Shown here: one piece after another, positions 25,568 through 35,756 of the stretch
Layout of the letters: the number at the start of each line of letters is the position of its first letter
How positions within the stretch are numbered: the stretch's first letter is position 1
NCBI GenBank assembly: GCA_022828225.1
Contig: JAJEJG010000013.1
Location: forward strand, 62,001 to 126,000
Origin: Nitrospirales bacterium
Lineage (GTDB): Bacteria; Nitrospirota; Nitrospiria; Nitrospirales; UBA8639
DNA: 64,000 bases
Direction of reading: 5' to 3'
Position numbers and translations under genes: made by a program
The notes under the pieces: model-generated
What the model saw: the letters and a program-made list of their open reading frames with translations, nothing else
Told to the model about the DNA's origin: nothing
Databases searched by the model: none

Positions 25568-26644
25568 ATGTTGTACTGGTGGCTGTACCCGCTGCACACA
25601 GACGTCGCAATTTTCAACGTGTTCCGGTATTTGAGCTTTCGGATCATCTACGCGGCGCTGACCGCGTTTGTCCTCGCGTTTGTCCTGGCGCCGCCGGTGA
25701 TAAAAAAATTGCAGGCGCTCCGGTTGGGACAACGGATCCGGGAAGAGGGGCCGCGCCATCACCAAGCCAAACAAGGAACTCCCACCATGGGAGGCATTCT
25801 CATCATTTTCGCCGTGTTGCTCTCGACGTTGCTGTGGGCGGACGTGCGCAATCTTTACGTGTGGATCGTTTTGTTGTCTATCGTGGGGTTCGGGCTCGTC
25901 GGGTTCATCGACGATTACATCAAGATTTCCCGGGAGCGTTCGGAAGGCCTGAGCGTGCTTCAAAAGTTCGCGGCGCAGATCGGCATTGCCTTGGGCATCG
26001 GCCTGTTTTTCTATACTTCGCCCGGGTATTCCACGGAACTCAGTGTTCCGTTTTTCAAAGCGTTTACACCCGACCTCGGGACACTCTACATACCGTTCGC
26101 CATTCTGGTGATCGTGGGCTGCTCCAATGCCGTGAATTTGACGGACGGATTGGACGGGTTGGCGATCGGCCCGGTCATGGTGGCGTCGATGGCGTACGCC
26201 GTGGTGGCCTATGCCGCCGGGAACAAAGTGATTTCGGAGTATTTGCTGATCCCGTACATCGAGGGTGCCGGGGAATTGGCCGTGCTGATGGCGGCCGTCT
26301 TCGGGTCCAGCCTCGGGTTCCTGTGGTTCAACACGTATCCGGCGTCAGTCTTCATGGGGGACGTGGGGTCCCTGCCTCTCGGTGCGGCGCTGGGAACGGT
26401 CGCCGTGGTCAGCAAACACGAGTTGCTGCTGATCCTGGTCGGCGGCGTGTTCGTCATGGAAGCGGCGTCGGTCATCTTTCAAGTGCTGTTCTATAAGTCC
26501 CGCAGGAAACGCATTTTTCTGATGGCCCCCATTCATCATCATTTTGAGATGAAAGGATGGGAGGAGCCCAAGGTCGTGGTTCGTTTATGGATCGTAGCGA
26601 TTCTCCTGAGCCTGTTGAGTCTCAGTACCTTAAAACTGCGTTAA
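25568..26644 (+). CDS. mraY: Phospho-MurNAc-pentapeptide transferase
   Basis: Polytopic inner-membrane enzyme that makes lipid I from UDP-MurNAc-pentapeptide and undecaprenyl phosphate. ATG 25568 (358 aa) starts the conserved [11 protein letters not shown]-terminus, and an AGGA ribosome-binding site precedes it; the longer frame is a read-through of the murF end. About ten membrane helices, with catalytic [18 protein letters not shown] and the [17 protein letters not shown] loop near the end. Confidence 0.97.
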   Translation: MLYWWLYPLHTDVAIFNVFRYLSFRIIYAALTAFVLAFVLAPPVIKKLQALRLGQRIREEGPRHHQAKQGTPTMGGILIIFAVLLSTLLWADVRNLYVWIVLLSIVGFGLVGFIDDYIKISRERSEGLSVLQKFAAQIGIALGIGLFFYTSPGYSTELSVPFFKAFTPDLGTLYIPFAILVIVGCSNAVNLTDGLDGLAIGPVMVASMAYAVVAYAAGNKVISEYLLIPYIEGAGELAVLMAAVFGSSLGFLWFNTYPASVFMGDVGSLPLGAALGTVAVVSKHELLLILVGGVFVMEAASVIFQVLFYKSRRKRIFLMAPIHHHFEMKGWEEPKVVVRLWIVAILLSLLSLSTLKLR

Positions 26645-26648
26645 CCCT

Positions 26649-28094
26649 ATGCCGGTGACCATGGAGAAAATGTCTCGACGGACGCACCGCACGAATCCAC
26701 GGCCCCGGGTCTCCGAGCTTGCCGGGCAGTCAGTGGCTGTGGTCGGGGCGGGCAAGAGCGGGGTGGCCGCGGCGCGGTTGCTGGTTGCGCTTGGAGCCGA
26801 GGTGGCGCTGGTCGATCACAAGCCTGAAACGGAATGGGGCATGGGGGCATCCGACATCCAGGGGGTCCACCCGTTCGGCGGGGAACGTTTCGCGCAGGGG
26901 CTGGAAGCCGTCGGCCTGGTCGTCGTGAGTCCGGGCGTGCCCCCGGTCCTGGATGTGTTCGACGCCGTCCGGCGGCAAGGTGTTCCCATAATCGCCGAGG
27001 TCGAATTGGCCTCGTGGTTCTTGTCCATCCCCATCATCGGAGTCACCGGAACGAATGGCAAGAGCACGGTCGTGTCGCTGATCGGAACGCTTCTGCAGGA
27101 ATGCGGGTCCACGCCGTTTGTCGGCGGAAACCTCGGGACACCGTTGACGGACGCCGCTTTGGCCATACGCCAACGCGCAAGCATGGACCCGGAAGCGCCG
27201 GCTCCCTTTCAGGAAATCGTCGCCGAACTGTCGAGTTTTCAATTGGAGACGATTGACCGGTTTCATCCACACGTGGCGGTGTTGCTCAATATCACCCCGG
27301 ATCACCTGGATCGTCATCCGAGCTTTGCCGATTACGCCAAGGCCAAAGCCAACATCTTTCGCAATCAGACCGCGGAGGACTTTGCCGTGCTGAATGCCGA
27401 CGAGGCGGAAGTCCTGTCCGTTCGAGATTCGTTACGCGGGCAACTCGTCGAATTCAGCGTGTTCAAGGAAGTGCCCCGTGGCGTGTGGGTGGCCGGCGAC
27501 ACGATCATGACTCGATGGAACGGGCAACGGGACGAACTGATGCCGGTTTGCGAGATCCCTCTTCCGGGGACTCACAACGTTTCCAACGTGCTCGCCGCGG
27601 TCGCCGTCGGTTTGGTCAGAGGGTGTCCCCGGGAAAGCATGCGCCGGGCGGTCCGATCGTTTCAGGGGCTGCCCCACGTCTGTGAAGTCGTGCGCGAGCG
27701 ACGCGGCGTGACGTTTATCAACGATTCCAAAGGCACGAACGTCGATGCCACACTGAAAGCCATCGACAGTCTTCGGCAGCCTTTCATCATTATCCTGGGT
27801 GGCCAAGAAAAAGGAAAGAGTGAGTTCGGTCGCTTGAAAGCCGCACTCGAGCCGGGCGCCAAACACTGCATCGTGCTGGGAGAATCGACGGAAACCATTG
27901 TCAGGGCCATTGCCGGTGTGGGGGCGATCAGCCGCGTCTCTTCCCTGGCCGCGGGTGTCGCCCTGGCCGCGGATCTCGCGGGACCGGGTGACGCCGTGCT
28001 GCTTTCTCCGGCCTGCGCCAGTTTCGACATGTTCCGGGATTATCGCGATCGAGGTCAACAATTTCGCGATCTGGTGAATGCCTTGGCCGATTGA
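26649..28094 (+). CDS. murD: UDP-MurNAc-L-alanine:D-glutamate ligase
   Basis: Adds D-Glu to UDP-MurNAc-L-Ala. 481 aa. The N-terminal Rossmann-like domain has VVGAGKSGVAAARLL, followed by the P-loop GVTGTNGKSTVVSLIG, the NITPDHLDRH central motif and the C-terminal FINDSKGTNVDATLKA signature. It has about 25 extra basic N-terminal residues before the conserved start; ATG 26661 is an alternative. Confidence 0.95.
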   Translation: MPVTMEKMSRRTHRTNPRPRVSELAGQSVAVVGAGKSGVAAARLLVALGAEVALVDHKPETEWGMGASDIQGVHPFGGERFAQGLEAVGLVVVSPGVPPVLDVFDAVRRQGVPIIAEVELASWFLSIPIIGVTGTNGKSTVVSLIGTLLQECGSTPFVGGNLGTPLTDAALAIRQRASMDPEAPAPFQEIVAELSSFQLETIDRFHPHVAVLLNITPDHLDRHPSFADYAKAKANIFRNQTAEDFAVLNADEAEVLSVRDSLRGQLVEFSVFKEVPRGVWVAGDTIMTRWNGQRDELMPVCEIPLPGTHNVSNVLAAVAVGLVRGCPRESMRRAVRSFQGLPHVCEVVRERRGVTFINDSKGTNVDATLKAIDSLRQPFIIILGGQEKGKSEFGRLKAALEPGAKHCIVLGESTETIVRAIAGVGAISRVSSLAAGVALAADLAGPGDAVLLSPACASFDMFRDYRDRGQQFRDLVNALAD

Positions 28095-28112
28095 TGGATG
28101 AGGTGAACAACG

Positions 28113-29300
28113 ATGCCCCGCGTTCGCGGCAACAAGATTCAGCTCCCCTTGACGTGGAATGTCGTCACCGACAAGCAGGCTTCGCGTCCCATGGATCGGA
28201 CCGTCCTGATCGTGACGTATCTGTTGACCCTCATCGGGTTGATTATCATGTTCAGTGCGAGCGGCGTGATGGCGGAAACGCGTTACGGAGATTCGACGTT
28301 TTTCTTGAAACGGCAGAGCCTCTGGCTGCTGACCGGGCTCGTGGCCCTGCATTGGGTGGCCCAACGGGATTACGGCGTGTGGAAAACGCTTACACCGTAT
28401 GGCTTGTTCTTGACGTTCTTGCTTTTGGTTCTGGTCCTGCTCCCTTTCATGGGCACGCAAGTGAATGGCGCCCGTCGGTGGTTTCGTCTGGCAGGGTTTT
28501 CCATTCAACCGGGAGAAATTGCCAAACTGGCCATCGTGTTGTACCTGGCGTCGTTTCTCGTCAGGAAAGAGCAGGATCTCATGACGTTGACTCGCGGCGT
28601 GCTGGCTCCCATGGCGGTCGTCGGGTTGTTTGCAGGGTTACTCCTGCTCGAACCCGATATGGGCACGGCCGTGGTCCTGACGCTGTTGTTGTTCGGTCTG
28701 CTGTTTCTGGGCGGGGCCAGGCTTCCCCATCTCCTTCTCCTGGGCCTGGTCCTGCTCGCCTTGGCCTATATGTTGATCATGCAGTCCGATTATCGCCGTC
28801 GCCGGTTGTTGAATTTCTTGGATCCTTGGAAGGATTCGGCCGATACCGGCTTTCAACTGACGCAATCGTTTGTCGCGTTGGGCAACGGCGGGTGGTTCGG
28901 CGTGGGCTTGGGTGAGGGGCGACAAAAATTGTTTTTTCTACCTGAAGCGCACACGGATTTTGTGCTGGCTCTGGTCGGGGAAGAACTCGGGTTTCTCGGG
29001 ACGGGGTTATTGATCGCCTTATTCGCGATCCTGATCGTCAAGGGGTTCAAAATCGCGGGACAGGCTCCCGATGCGTTTGGCCGTCATTTGGCCTGCGGGA
29101 TCACCCTGCTGGTCGGGATACAGGTGCTGATCAACATGAGCGTGGTGTCAGGTCTGCTGCCGACGAAAGGATTGACGTTGCCGTTCGTGAGTTACGGGGG
29201 CTCTTCGTTGATCGTGAGTCTGGTGGCGATGGGCATTCTCTTGAGTATTTCCCGGGCTGGTCCACCGGACCGGCCCCTTTCTTCGTTCGGGATGGGATGA
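28113..29300 (+). CDS. ftsW: Septal peptidoglycan polymerase FtsW
   Basis: A SEDS-family glycosyltransferase with about ten membrane helices, which works with FtsI at the septum. 395 aa with a cytoplasmic N-terminus of about 30 residues. Diagnostic segments are NGARRWFRLAGFSIQPGEIAKLA, the QSDYRRRRLLNFLDPWKD loop, GEELGFLG, and GLTLPFVSYGGSSLIV near the end. A GAGGTGA ribosome-binding site precedes the ATG. Confidence 0.95.
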   Translation: MPRVRGNKIQLPLTWNVVTDKQASRPMDRTVLIVTYLLTLIGLIIMFSASGVMAETRYGDSTFFLKRQSLWLLTGLVALHWVAQRDYGVWKTLTPYGLFLTFLLLVLVLLPFMGTQVNGARRWFRLAGFSIQPGEIAKLAIVLYLASFLVRKEQDLMTLTRGVLAPMAVVGLFAGLLLLEPDMGTAVVLTLLLFGLLFLGGARLPHLLLLGLVLLALAYMLIMQSDYRRRRLLNFLDPWKDSADTGFQLTQSFVALGNGGWFGVGLGEGRQKLFFLPEAHTDFVLALVGEELGFLGTGLLIALFAILIVKGFKIAGQAPDAFGRHLACGITLLVGIQVLINMSVVSGLLPTKGLTLPFVSYGGSSLIVSLVAMGILLSISRAGPPDRPLSSFGMG

Positions 29301-30406
29301 ACGTGGTGATTGCAGCAGGTGGTACCGGAGGACATGTGTACCCGGCGTTGGCGTTGGCCGAAGAGTTTTGTCGTCAGGCCGCCTCTACCTCCGTGACGTT
29401 GGTAGGGACGGGTCGAGCCCTCGAGCGGACGATGATGACCGGTACGTCGTGGCGGATGGAAACCCTGCGAGTACAGGGAGTGGTAGGTCGAGGGATCTGG
29501 TCTTCCATCAAGGCGCTGCTGCTGATCCCCGGTGCGGTGTGGCACTGCCTTCGCTTGTTGCGCGCGTCCAAAGCAAAGCTCGTGGTGAGTACCGGTGGTT
29601 ATACAAGCCCGCCGGTCGTCTTCGCGGCCTGGCTGTTGAGAATCCCGCGAGCCATCGTGGAACTGAACGCGATCCCGGGGATAGCCAACCGCGTCCTGGG
29701 ACCGCTGGCCGATCGAATTTTTGTTTCGTTCGAACGTGCCAGACCCTATTTTCGCGCCGATAAGGTCATCGTGGTGGGAACCCCGTTGCGACGGGCGTTT
29801 GCCGCTCCGCCTCCGAGCCCCGGATCGGGCCGGATCGACACGCTATTGATCTGTGGCGGCAGTCAAGGCGCCCGGACCATGAACTCTATTGTGCTCGAAG
29901 CGGTTCAGGTCTCTTCCCGGATTCGAAGCCGGCTCACGGTGATTCATCAGTCGGGATCGAACGACTTCGACCGTGTGGCTGAAGCCTATCGCCGCATGAA
30001 CGTGAACGCGGAGGTGGTGCCGTATGTTGCGGATATGCCCGGGACGCTTCGCCGGGCGGATCTGGTGATCTGTCGGTGCGGGGCGCTGACGTTATCGGAA
30101 CTCGCCGCCTGTGCCAAGCCTTCCATCCTCATTCCGTTTCCGCAGGCGACGCACAATCACCAGGAATCCAACGCCCGGGTCATGGAACAGGCAGGGGCGG
30201 GCATCGTGCTGCTGGAGCCCGCGCTGACCGGTGCGAAGTTGGCAGAAGAGATTGAAGGCTTGCTGGACCACCCGGACCGCGTTCGAAGTATGGCGGAACA
30301 GAGCCTGCGGTTGCGAAACACCGGTTCGGCCGAAACCATGGTCCACGAGTGTTTTCGGTTGTTGGGGCAACGTTCCCCTGAAAGTACGATGACGGACGGT
30401 GTTTAG
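29297..30406 (+). CDS. murG: Lipid II synthase MurG (GlcNAc transferase)
   Basis: Membrane-associated GT28 transferase that converts lipid I to lipid II. 369 aa. It has the N-terminal GGTGGHVYPALALAEE glycine-rich loop, the central HQSGSNDF region, and the C-terminal UDP-GlcNAc site with CRCGALTLSELAACAKPSILIPFP. The start overlaps the ftsW stop by 4 bp. Confidence 0.96.
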   Translation: MNVVIAAGGTGGHVYPALALAEEFCRQAASTSVTLVGTGRALERTMMTGTSWRMETLRVQGVVGRGIWSSIKALLLIPGAVWHCLRLLRASKAKLVVSTGGYTSPPVVFAAWLLRIPRAIVELNAIPGIANRVLGPLADRIFVSFERARPYFRADKVIVVGTPLRRAFAAPPPSPGSGRIDTLLICGGSQGARTMNSIVLEAVQVSSRIRSRLTVIHQSGSNDFDRVAEAYRRMNVNAEVVPYVADMPGTLRRADLVICRCGALTLSELAACAKPSILIPFPQATHNHQESNARVMEQAGAGIVLLEPALTGAKLAEEIEGLLDHPDRVRSMAEQSLRLRNTGSAETMVHECFRLLGQRSPESTMTDGV

Positions 30407-31775
30407 GAAGATTCGGCATATTCACCTCGTGGGGATCGGTGGCAGTGGGATGAGCGGCATCGCGGAAGTGCTGTTGACCCTGGGCTATCACGTCACGGGG
30501 TCCGACGTGGCTCCGTCGGAGAATACGCGTCGGTTGGAAACCCTTGGAGGACACATCGCCATCGGGCATGACGCTTCCCACGTGGAAGGAGCGCAAGTGG
30601 TGGTGATCTCTTCAGCCGTTCAGGCGTCGAACCCGGAAGTGGTGGCTGCGAAACAGCGAGTCGTGCCGGTGATTCCAAGGGCCGAAATGTTGGCGGAACT
30701 CATGCGACTCAAATTCGGCGTCGCGATAGCCGGGGCTCACGGGAAAACCACGACGACGTCCATTGTCGCGTCGGTGTTGGCCCATGCGGGCCTCGATCCG
30801 ACCTTCGTCGTGGGAGGGAAGGTGAATGCCATGGGCACTCACGCCAGGTTGGGGCGAAGTGACCTCCTCATTACCGAAGCCGATGAAAGCGACGGGTCGT
30901 TCCTGCGACTGTCTCCCGCCATTGCGGTGGTGACGAATATCGATCGGGAGCATCTTGACCACTATGGATCCATGGAGCGACTGAAATCGGCCTTTTTGGA
31001 ATTCGTCAATAAGGTGCCGTTTTACGGCGTCGCCATTTTGTGCGCGGATGACGCGTTTCTGCGGGAGATGCTGCCTCATGTCCAGAAGCGATACGTGACC
31101 TATGGCCGGGAGTCGTCAGGTTCCTCCACGCCGGATTTGTATGCCACGGATATCGAAATCAAGGGACAGGCCACGAATTTTCGCGTTCAGTTTCACGAAC
31201 AGAAATTGGGGCCGTTTCGACTCATGATTCCGGGCGTCCACAACGTGTCCAACGCGCTGGCTGCGATCGCGGTGGGTTTGGAACTGGACGTCTCGCTGGA
31301 CTTGATTCGCGCCGGCGTGGCCTCGTTCTGCGGCGTCGAACGGCGATTTCATATCCGTGGAGAGAAACAGGGCATCGTGGTCGTGGACGATTATGGCCAT
31401 CACCCGACGGAAATCCTGGTGACTCTGGAGGCGGCCAGAGCCGTCTGGTCGGGGCGGTTGGTGGTGATCTTTCAACCTCATCGGTACAGCCGGACGCACG
31501 ATCTGTTGGATGAATTTGCGAAAGCCTTTGAGCAAGCCGACGTCCTGTACGTGATGCCGATTTATGCGGCAGGCGAAACGTCGATCGACGGCGTGTCCGG
31601 GGAAATCCTGGCCGAACGAATCCGCGCCATAGGACATCCCGCCGTCCATTGGGTGGAGAAACGGGACGAGTTGGTCGGTCGACTGGTTTCGGAACTTCGA
31701 TCCGGTGATACGGTCCTCACGTTGGGCGCCGGAGACGTGTGGAAGGTGGGAGTCGAGTTGTTGGAGTCAGTGTGA
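30399..31775 (+). CDS. murC: UDP-MurNAc:L-alanine ligase
   Basis: First amino-acid ligase of the stem peptide. 458 aa, GTG start at 30399 overlapping murG by 8 bp. It has N-terminal HLVGIGGSGMSGIAEVL, the P-loop AGAHGKTTTTSI, the TNIDREHLDHYGS central motif, and DDYGHHPTEI with FQPHRYSRTHDL in the C-terminal domain, all specific for MurC. Confidence 0.97.
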   Translation: MFRKIRHIHLVGIGGSGMSGIAEVLLTLGYHVTGSDVAPSENTRRLETLGGHIAIGHDASHVEGAQVVVISSAVQASNPEVVAAKQRVVPVIPRAEMLAELMRLKFGVAIAGAHGKTTTTSIVASVLAHAGLDPTFVVGGKVNAMGTHARLGRSDLLITEADESDGSFLRLSPAIAVVTNIDREHLDHYGSMERLKSAFLEFVNKVPFYGVAILCADDAFLREMLPHVQKRYVTYGRESSGSSTPDLYATDIEIKGQATNFRVQFHEQKLGPFRLMIPGVHNVSNALAAIAVGLELDVSLDLIRAGVASFCGVERRFHIRGEKQGIVVVDDYGHHPTEILVTLEAARAVWSGRLVVIFQPHRYSRTHDLLDEFAKAFEQADVLYVMPIYAAGETSIDGVSGEILAERIRAIGHPAVHWVEKRDELVGRLVSELRSGDTVLTLGAGDVWKVGVELLESV

Positions 31776-31808
31776 GCTTATGGAACGGACTGCCGGGGAG
31801 CGGGAGAC

Positions 31809-32720
31809 GTGTTGACCGTGTCGACCCATCTTGATTTGAAAACGGCTCTGTCGGGGATCCGCGGAGAAGTCACGTTTGACGCGTCGTTGGCCGCGTTGAC
31901 GTCGCTGGGCATCGGGGGGCCGGCCGACGCGTTGGTGAGCCCGGCAGACGTGCACGACGTGTGCCGGATCGTTCGTCAAGCACAGATGGCCCGGATTCCC
32001 GTCATGGCGTTGGGGGGCACGAACCTGTTGGTGCAGGACGGCGGCATTCGAGGCATCGTCTTGAGTCTGGGCCATTTGGCAGCCATTGAAAGAGAGGAGA
32101 CCCGGCTCGTGTTTGCCGAAGCCGGTGTACGGATGCCGGTTCTGCTCGGCTTCGCCGTGCATCACGGGTTATCGGGTCTCGAGTGGGCGGCCGGCATACC
32201 CGGGACCGTTGGGGGCGCGGTTGTCATGAATGCCGGCACGAAGCTGGGAGTCATGCAGGACTGTTTGGACGCCATTCAAATGGTCGATCCCGAAGGCCGG
32301 TTGGTGACCTATGCTGCAGCGGACGTCGCGTTTGCCTATCGTTCCGTGAGCCTGCCCGAAGGCGTGGTGGTAGGCGCGTGGCTTCGTCTCACTCCGGCCT
32401 CCAGAGAAACCATTGAATCTCGCACGAAGTCGTATTTGCAGTACCGAAAGCAGTCGCAACCCCTTTCGCAACCCAATGCCGGGTCGGTGTTTAAGAATCC
32501 CCAGGGGACCACGGCCGGCCGGCTGATTGAGGAGGCCGGCCTGAAAGGGCATCGGGTGGGGGATGCGGAAGTGTCGACCAAACATGCCAATTTTATCGTC
32601 AATCTCGGACAGGCACGTTCCACAGACGTGCTTCGGCTGATCGAAACGGTCCAACAGGCCGTGTTCCAGCGAACAGGCACCATGCTGGAATTGGAATGGA
32701 AAGTGGTGGGCGAACGGTAG
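31809..32720 (+). CDS. murB: UDP-N-acetylenolpyruvoylglucosamine reductase
   Basis: FAD-dependent reductase that forms UDP-MurNAc. 303 aa, GTG start. The FAD-binding part has LTSLGIGGPADALV and ALGGTNLLVQDGGIRG, then LEWAAGIPGTVGGAVVMNAG. The substrate domain has the catalytic Ser in QPNAGSVFKNP and ends with EAGLKGHRVGDAEVSTKHANFIVN. The residues match the type I/II consensus. Confidence 0.95.
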   Translation: MLTVSTHLDLKTALSGIRGEVTFDASLAALTSLGIGGPADALVSPADVHDVCRIVRQAQMARIPVMALGGTNLLVQDGGIRGIVLSLGHLAAIEREETRLVFAEAGVRMPVLLGFAVHHGLSGLEWAAGIPGTVGGAVVMNAGTKLGVMQDCLDAIQMVDPEGRLVTYAAADVAFAYRSVSLPEGVVVGAWLRLTPASRETIESRTKSYLQYRKQSQPLSQPNAGSVFKNPQGTTAGRLIEEAGLKGHRVGDAEVSTKHANFIVNLGQARSTDVLRLIETVQQAVFQRTGTMLELEWKVVGER

Positions 32721-32735
32721 GATGCGAGTGGACCG

Positions 32736-33689
32736 ATGCCATTAACCTCAGCCCGTATAGGAGTCCTCATGGGAGGGCAATCGGCTGAACGAGAAATTTC
32801 CTTGAAGACCGGACAGGAGGTCTATGCCGCGTTGGTACGCAAAGGGTATGCCGTCTCCCGCATCGACGTGGACGTCTCCCTGCCGCGCAAGCTACGGGCG
32901 CGCAAGGTCCAACTGGCCTTTCTCGCCCTGCATGGTCGGGGTGGAGAGGACGGTACGGTGCAGGGCCTGTTGGAGGTCATGGGTATTCCGTATACCGGTT
33001 CGGGAGTCCAAGCCAGCGCCATGGGCATGGATAAAGCCGTGACCAAGGCCTTCGTGCGGATGCACGGGGTTCCCGTCGCACCCGGAGTCGTCATGCAGCG
33101 GACCGGAAACAGGGCCATGCCGGCGCATCTGTCGCGGCCCGTGATCGTCAAACCCGCGAACGAGGGTTCGACGGTAGGCGTGTCGGTGGTGCGAAAGTCT
33201 TCGCAGTGGAAAGGCGCCCTGAGACAGGCTTTTGAACGCGATGATGAAGTGCTCGTGGAATTGTTTATCGACGGTCGTGAACTGGCCGTGTCCGTGTTGG
33301 ACGGCGAAGCCTTGCCGCCGGTCGAGATCGTCGCACCCAATGCATTCTATGATTATGCCGCCAAATATGAGAAAGCCGAAACACGGTACCTGTGTCCGGC
33401 CCCCGTCACCCCGGGTCAGGAGCAACGGGTGAAAGCCTTGGCGGTGCAGGCCTACCGGGTGTTGGGCTGTGCGGGCGCAGCCAGAGTCGACTTCCGGCTC
33501 AACCGGTACGGCCGTCCCGTTTTCTTGGAAATCAATACGATCCCCGGGATGACCCGGAGGAGCTTGTTGCCGATGTCTGCGGCCCAGGCCGGTCTGGATT
33601 ACGATTCGCTGACGGAACGGATTTTGAAGTCCGGTCTGGCGCGGGAATCGAATTGGAGGACCATGAAGGGGAGGAACGCACGGGCATGA
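32736..33689 (+). CDS. ddl: D-alanine:D-alanine ligase
   Basis: ATP-grasp enzyme that makes the D-Ala-D-Ala used by MurF. 317 aa. It has VLMGGQSAEREISLKTG at the N-terminus, LHGRGGEDGTVQGLLE, VKPANEGSTVGVSVV in the ATP site and the metal-binding FLEINTIPGMTRRSLLP. The usual Tyr-containing omega loop is present as APNAFYDYAAKYEKAETRYLCPA (in two segments). The stop overlaps the ftsQ ATG. Confidence 0.96.
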   Translation: MPLTSARIGVLMGGQSAEREISLKTGQEVYAALVRKGYAVSRIDVDVSLPRKLRARKVQLAFLALHGRGGEDGTVQGLLEVMGIPYTGSGVQASAMGMDKAVTKAFVRMHGVPVAPGVVMQRTGNRAMPAHLSRPVIVKPANEGSTVGVSVVRKSSQWKGALRQAFERDDEVLVELFIDGRELAVSVLDGEALPPVEIVAPNAFYDYAAKYEKAETRYLCPAPVTPGQEQRVKALAVQAYRVLGCAGAARVDFRLNRYGRPVFLEINTIPGMTRRSLLPMSAAQAGLDYDSLTERILKSGLARESNWRTMKGRNARA

Positions 33690-34447
33690 GTCGTGGAAAT
33701 CGATCACTCCGGCCGGCCTCGTCGGGAAGGTGGTGGACCCGCGTGATTCAAGGCGGTTTACTCGGCATCCTGGCGACCTTCGGCATGATGGGTTATCAAT
33801 GGATTCCGTCGGCCGTGGCCGGTTTGTTGTCCATTGAGCGTGTTTCCATTACCGGTACCGACCGGCTTGACCGGCGCGTGGTGCTGTCGCTGTTGGACTT
33901 GCCCGATGACCGTTCGCTGCTGTCGGTGGATCTCTCAAGGTTGGAACAGAAAGTCGAGGCGCATCCTGCGGTGGCGTCCGCGTCCGTCGGGCGAGTCCTG
34001 CCTGACACCTTGACGGTGATCGTGGTCGAGCGAAAACCGGCCGCGTTGTTTCAACACGCGGGAGGCACGTTGTTTTTGGATAAAGAAGGAGTGGTGTTGT
34101 CCCTTGCGCCGGACAGGCCGGCGGGGACGTTGCCTGAACTGGTCGGACTCTCAGCGGTGAAGATTTTGGGCGGAGACCCCGCGATACAGGCTCAGGCTCG
34201 GCAAGGGCTCCGTTTCGCCAAACACCTGCAGCGCCACGTTGGTCCTGCCGTGAGTGTCGATTTGAGTGATACGCGGTTCATGGCCGGAACAACCGACGGG
34301 CTGGTTTTTCAGGTCAAGAACGAATTCGAAGACATGTGGCAGCCGTATCTCGAAGTGGAGCCGTCACTTCGAGAACGCTTCCGTCAGGGACCGTATGAAA
34401 TCGACTTGCGGTTCGCCGGCAAGGTGATCGTTCGCAAGAAAGGGTGA
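33686..34447 (+). CDS. ftsQ: Cell division protein FtsQ
   Basis: Bitopic divisome protein, 253 aa from ATG 33686, which overlaps the ddl stop by 4 bp. There is a short basic cytoplasmic tip, one membrane helix (about 22-40), a POTRA domain (LLSIERVSITGTDRLDRRVVLSLL, then HPAVASASVGRVLPDTLTVIVVERKP) and the FtsQ beta domain. A longer upstream frame is a shadow reading of ddl. Confidence 0.92.
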   Translation: MSRGNRSLRPASSGRWWTRVIQGGLLGILATFGMMGYQWIPSAVAGLLSIERVSITGTDRLDRRVVLSLLDLPDDRSLLSVDLSRLEQKVEAHPAVASASVGRVLPDTLTVIVVERKPAALFQHAGGTLFLDKEGVVLSLAPDRPAGTLPELVGLSAVKILGGDPAIQAQARQGLRFAKHLQRHVGPAVSVDLSDTRFMAGTTDGLVFQVKNEFEDMWQPYLEVEPSLRERFRQGPYEIDLRFAGKVIVRKKG

Positions 34448-35697
34448 GCAAGCTCATGGCGAAAAAAGAACATATTATTGTCGGGCTTGATATTGGAACA
34501 ACCAAAATATGCGCTATCGTGGCACAGGTGACTCCGGGTGAAGGGGTCAACATCATCGGCGTCGGCTCAAGTCCGTCCCGAGGGCTTCGCAAAGGCGTCG
34601 TCGTCAATATCGACAGCACCGTGGAGTCGATCAAGAAGGCGGTTGAAGAAGCCGAATTGATGGCGGCCGTCCAAATCAACTCGGTCTATATCGGCATCGC
34701 CGGCAGCCACATTATGAGTGAGACGGCGAAGGGCGTGGTGGCGCTCAAGCGAAATGAGGTGTTCCCCGCCGACGTGACTCGAGCTATTGAGACGGCCAAG
34801 GCTGCCGCCGTCGTGCCGCCGGATCGGCGGGTGCTGCACGTGCTGCCACGCGAGTTTATCGTGGACGACCAGGAAGGGATCCAAGAGCCGGTCGGCATTT
34901 CCGGGACGAGGTTGGAAGTCGACGTGCACATCGTCACCGGGGCGATCCCGCCGGCCAAGAATCTCATGAAATGCGTCAACCGCGCCAAGCTCGACGTGGT
35001 CGACATCGTGTTGCAGCCGCTGGCCTCAAGCGAAGCCGTGCTCTCGGATGAAGAGAAAGGGTTGGGGATTGCCATGGTCGATCTCGGAGGAGGGACGACC
35101 GATTTGGCCATTTTCTCGGATGGGACGATTTGCCACTCGGCGGTGTTGCCGGTCGGCGGTCAGCATATTACGACCGACCTGCAAATCGGGTTGCGCACCT
35201 CGCTTGCCGACGCGGAAAAAATCAAGGTCCGTTACGGATCGGCCCTTGTCGGCATGGTGAAAGAGACGGAAGTCGTCGAGGTCCCGAGCGTCGGCGGCCG
35301 TCCACCACACTCCATGAGCAGACGGGAAATCGCCGAAATCATTCAACCTCGGGTGGAGGAAATCTTCGAATTGGTCCTGCGGGAAATTTCTCGATCGGGC
35401 TATGAAGGCAAATTGGCCGCGGGAGTGGTGATCACCGGAGGGACGTCGATGTTGGAAGGGATGCCGGACGCGGCCGAACTCGTCCTGGATCTGCCGGGCA
35501 GACGCGGTGTCCCGTCCGGTGTGGGTGGCTTGCGCGATATCGTGAGCAATCCCATGTTTTCCACGGGGGTCGGTCTGATCTTGCATGCGCATCGAACGGA
35601 CCAGGAGTTCGAGTTTGCCGGTGGCGGCAGAAAAAACGGCAATGGGGTGGGGGGAGTGTTGGGTCGTATGAAAAGCTGGGTCCTCAACCTCTTCTGA
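34444..35697 (+). CDS. ftsA: Cell division protein FtsA
   Basis: Actin-like ATPase that tethers FtsZ to the membrane. 417 aa, GTG 34444 (4-bp overlap with ftsQ) or ATG 34456. Phosphate loops are VGLDIGTTKICAIV and VDLGGGTTDLAIF; the 1C/SHS2 subdomain lies near GISGTRLEVDVHIVTG; and VVITGGTSMLEGM is adenosine-binding. The end, GRMKSWVLNLF, is a short amphipathic helix of the type that binds the membrane. Confidence 0.96.
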   Translation: MSKLMAKKEHIIVGLDIGTTKICAIVAQVTPGEGVNIIGVGSSPSRGLRKGVVVNIDSTVESIKKAVEEAELMAAVQINSVYIGIAGSHIMSETAKGVVALKRNEVFPADVTRAIETAKAAAVVPPDRRVLHVLPREFIVDDQEGIQEPVGISGTRLEVDVHIVTGAIPPAKNLMKCVNRAKLDVVDIVLQPLASSEAVLSDEEKGLGIAMVDLGGGTTDLAIFSDGTICHSAVLPVGGQHITTDLQIGLRTSLADAEKIKVRYGSALVGMVKETEVVEVPSVGGRPPHSMSRREIAEIIQPRVEEIFELVLREISRSGYEGKLAAGVVITGGTSMLEGMPDAAELVLDLPGRRGVPSGVGGLRDIVSNPMFSTGVGLILHAHRTDQEFEFAGGGRKNGNGVGGVLGRMKSWVLNLF

Positions 35698-35736
35698 GAG
35701 GTGACGAATACAATGTTCAGACGCCACGGTTGCGGC

Positions 35737-35756
35737 GGATCAATGATGATTGATCC
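35737..35756 (+). promoter_or_regulatory. Perfect hairpin between ftsA and ftsZ
   Basis: GGATCAAT-GATG-ATTGATCC, an 8-bp stem with a 4-nt loop, 43 nt before the ftsZ ATG. It could be an operator palindrome or an RNA hairpin setting the FtsA:FtsZ ratio. No T-run follows, so it is not a standard terminator. Confidence 0.45.

Noticed and set aside
27432-28508. 358-aa reverse frame opposite murD and ftsW
   Set aside because: Antisense shadow rich in His/Arg/Gln; both forward genes are well supported.
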